This document shows, piece by piece, positions 62,984-64,000 of a DNA stretch of 64,000 nt. The DNA lies in assembly GCA_022605955.1 (NCBI GenBank), contig JAKCOZ010000003.1, positions 63,637,439 through 63,701,438 of the forward strand, given 5' to 3'. A program made the translations under genes and the position numbers. The DNA is from Rallus limicola. Taxonomy: Eukaryota; Chordata; Aves; Gruiformes; Rallidae. Numbering within the stretch: the stretch's first letter is position 1; the number at the start of each line of letters is the position of its first letter. Under the pieces are notes generated by a model. That model did no database searches. It was not told the origin of the DNA and saw nothing but the letters and a program-made list of their open reading frames with translations.

Positions 62984-64000
62984 AAATTACTGTAGCTTTA
63001 CAGTCACCAATCTGAGATTAAATACTTCAGAAAAGTACTGGATAGACACCCCAAAGTAAATGATCGCTGCCCTAGTTTGCCAATGATGTAGGCACTGAGT
63101 GTTTGGCTAAACCAGACTGATTTGGGTTGGCTGGAAAGACTGATACAATGAAAGAAAAGAAGTTGCTAGGCAATCCCAAATCACAGATTGTCACTTAATC
63201 ATCAAAGGAGACATGGGGAACACCTCAAAGGCATGGGCTATGTACGAGGAGGAGATCTAATGGTGTACCTTACGGACTGTATTTGACAAGCTCTGAAGAT
63301 CCAACAGACTTTTTCTCCATATGGGTAAGTTAACAGGGAGCCATAATTTTGAAGACAAATATAGTACTTTCGAACAAACATGGGAACAAATGAGCATTCT
63401 GGACACAGAAATTTCTTGTTGGCAATTCAAGCTTCTGTTTCCACTGCTCACATGGAGCATGGATTGCAAAGGCAGAAACAAGCCCTATCAAAACTCTACC
63501 CCACTCACTCTGCTGCAGAGATGATGATAAAGGAAATTACTACAGGTGACATAATAGCCGAGCTGGTTAGGACACTCTTGGAAAGTGTTCAGATACAACA
63601 ATGAGGAGATAAGAAAACCAGAATTGACAAGAACAGTGTGGAGGGTAAAAGTATACTTAAGGAGGAATTTGTGAGATGAATAAGAAAGCAGCTTTGGAAA
63701 AGTGATACCGAAATAATCCTGCTTGTAGACCTCATACTTGGATCTGGCCTAGCATCCACTGCGTTCAGGGGACATTCCTGCTCCTGTCTACAGCTCAGAC
63801 AGCATGTGGGGAAAGCAGCCACCGCTGCAGGTCCAGCGCAGCTCTGCTTCCCAATAAAGTGTAAATCGGCATTTGGATTTCAAAGCCCTATTCCAAAGCA
63901 CCTGAAATTTGTATCTGCAATTTTAATTGACTGAGACACCCTTAAAAGGAGGGAGCTAAGCACAGCCTGCAGGTACATAATGCCTGACAACCAGTGTTAA

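Larger units (their letters stand above)
59356..64000. other. unique non-coding sequence
   Basis: No supported gene. It contains T/C-rich stretches near 60173-60205 and 60300-60335, the enhancer-like block at 60.34-60.64 kb, an (AACC)n microsatellite, another repeat-free block at about 61.72-61.92 kb, and a palindromic homeodomain site at 62.97 kb. Confidence 0.55.

Noticed and set aside
1..64000. CRISPR arrays, operons, tRNA or rRNA genes, CpG islands
   Set aside because: None seen. There are no regularly spaced direct repeats, no cloverleaf beyond the SINE heads, and no CpG-dense promoter-like stretch of adequate length.

Overview
This is vertebrate nuclear DNA, almost certainly from a bird. 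The window holds no host protein-coding gene that I can support. The avian call rests on three things seen directly. First, several CR1 LINE fragments end in the short tandem ATTCTGTG-type octamer tail that marks avian and reptilian CR1. Second, there is a solo LTR of a type common in bird genomes (about 39.7-40.3 kb). Third, there are two faint tRNA-headed SINE fossils of the amniote MIR/CORE-SINE kind. L1- or Alu-like poly(A) retroposons of mammals are absent. The remainder is AT-leaning, repeat-poor unique sequence, as expected for an intergenic region or very long introns.

Layout. 0-5.7 kb: unique sequence with a short CR1 3' end on the + strand (536-649) and another on the - strand (5660-5724). 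5.7-15.8 kb: unique sequence with a homeodomain/TALE-motif-rich block near 11.1-11.4 kb. 15.84-17.07 kb: a very decayed CR1/L3-like LINE. 17-39.7 kb: unique sequence with a SINE fossil (22.05 kb), a G-quadruplex block (24.88 kb), hairpins (25.78 and 36.67 kb), two SOX-POU-type composite sites (20.47 and 34.98 kb) and one splice-donor-bearing open frame (32.06 kb). 39.716-40.330 kb: solo LTR. 40.3-50 kb: unique sequence with a strong splice-acceptor-like tract (43.87-43.90 kb), a perfect 17-bp inverted repeat (44.17-44.21 kb) and a second SINE fossil (47.04 kb). 49.99-50.68, 52.62-53.74 and 58.16-59.36 kb: three 5'-truncated CR1 copies on the + strand, of clearly different ages. 53.7-64 kb: otherwise unique sequence, including stretches near 55.9-56.3, 60.0-60.6, 61.7-61.9 and 62.9-63.0 kb that read like developmental enhancers.

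Function. The only coding matter recognised is retrotransposon reverse transcriptase, all of it broken. The youngest CR1 (52.6 kb) keeps a 291-codon open stretch with an intact YADD but carries one stop codon next to motif B and lacks its 5' half. The 58.2 kb copy has lost both catalytic aspartates. The enhancer-like calls are inference from motif content only and would need cross-species alignment or chromatin data. I found no convincing previously undescribed system. The items I would check first are the two SOX-POU composite sites, the 17-bp perfect hairpin, the G-quadruplex tract, and the paired splice-signal candidates for an unannotated non-coding transcript.
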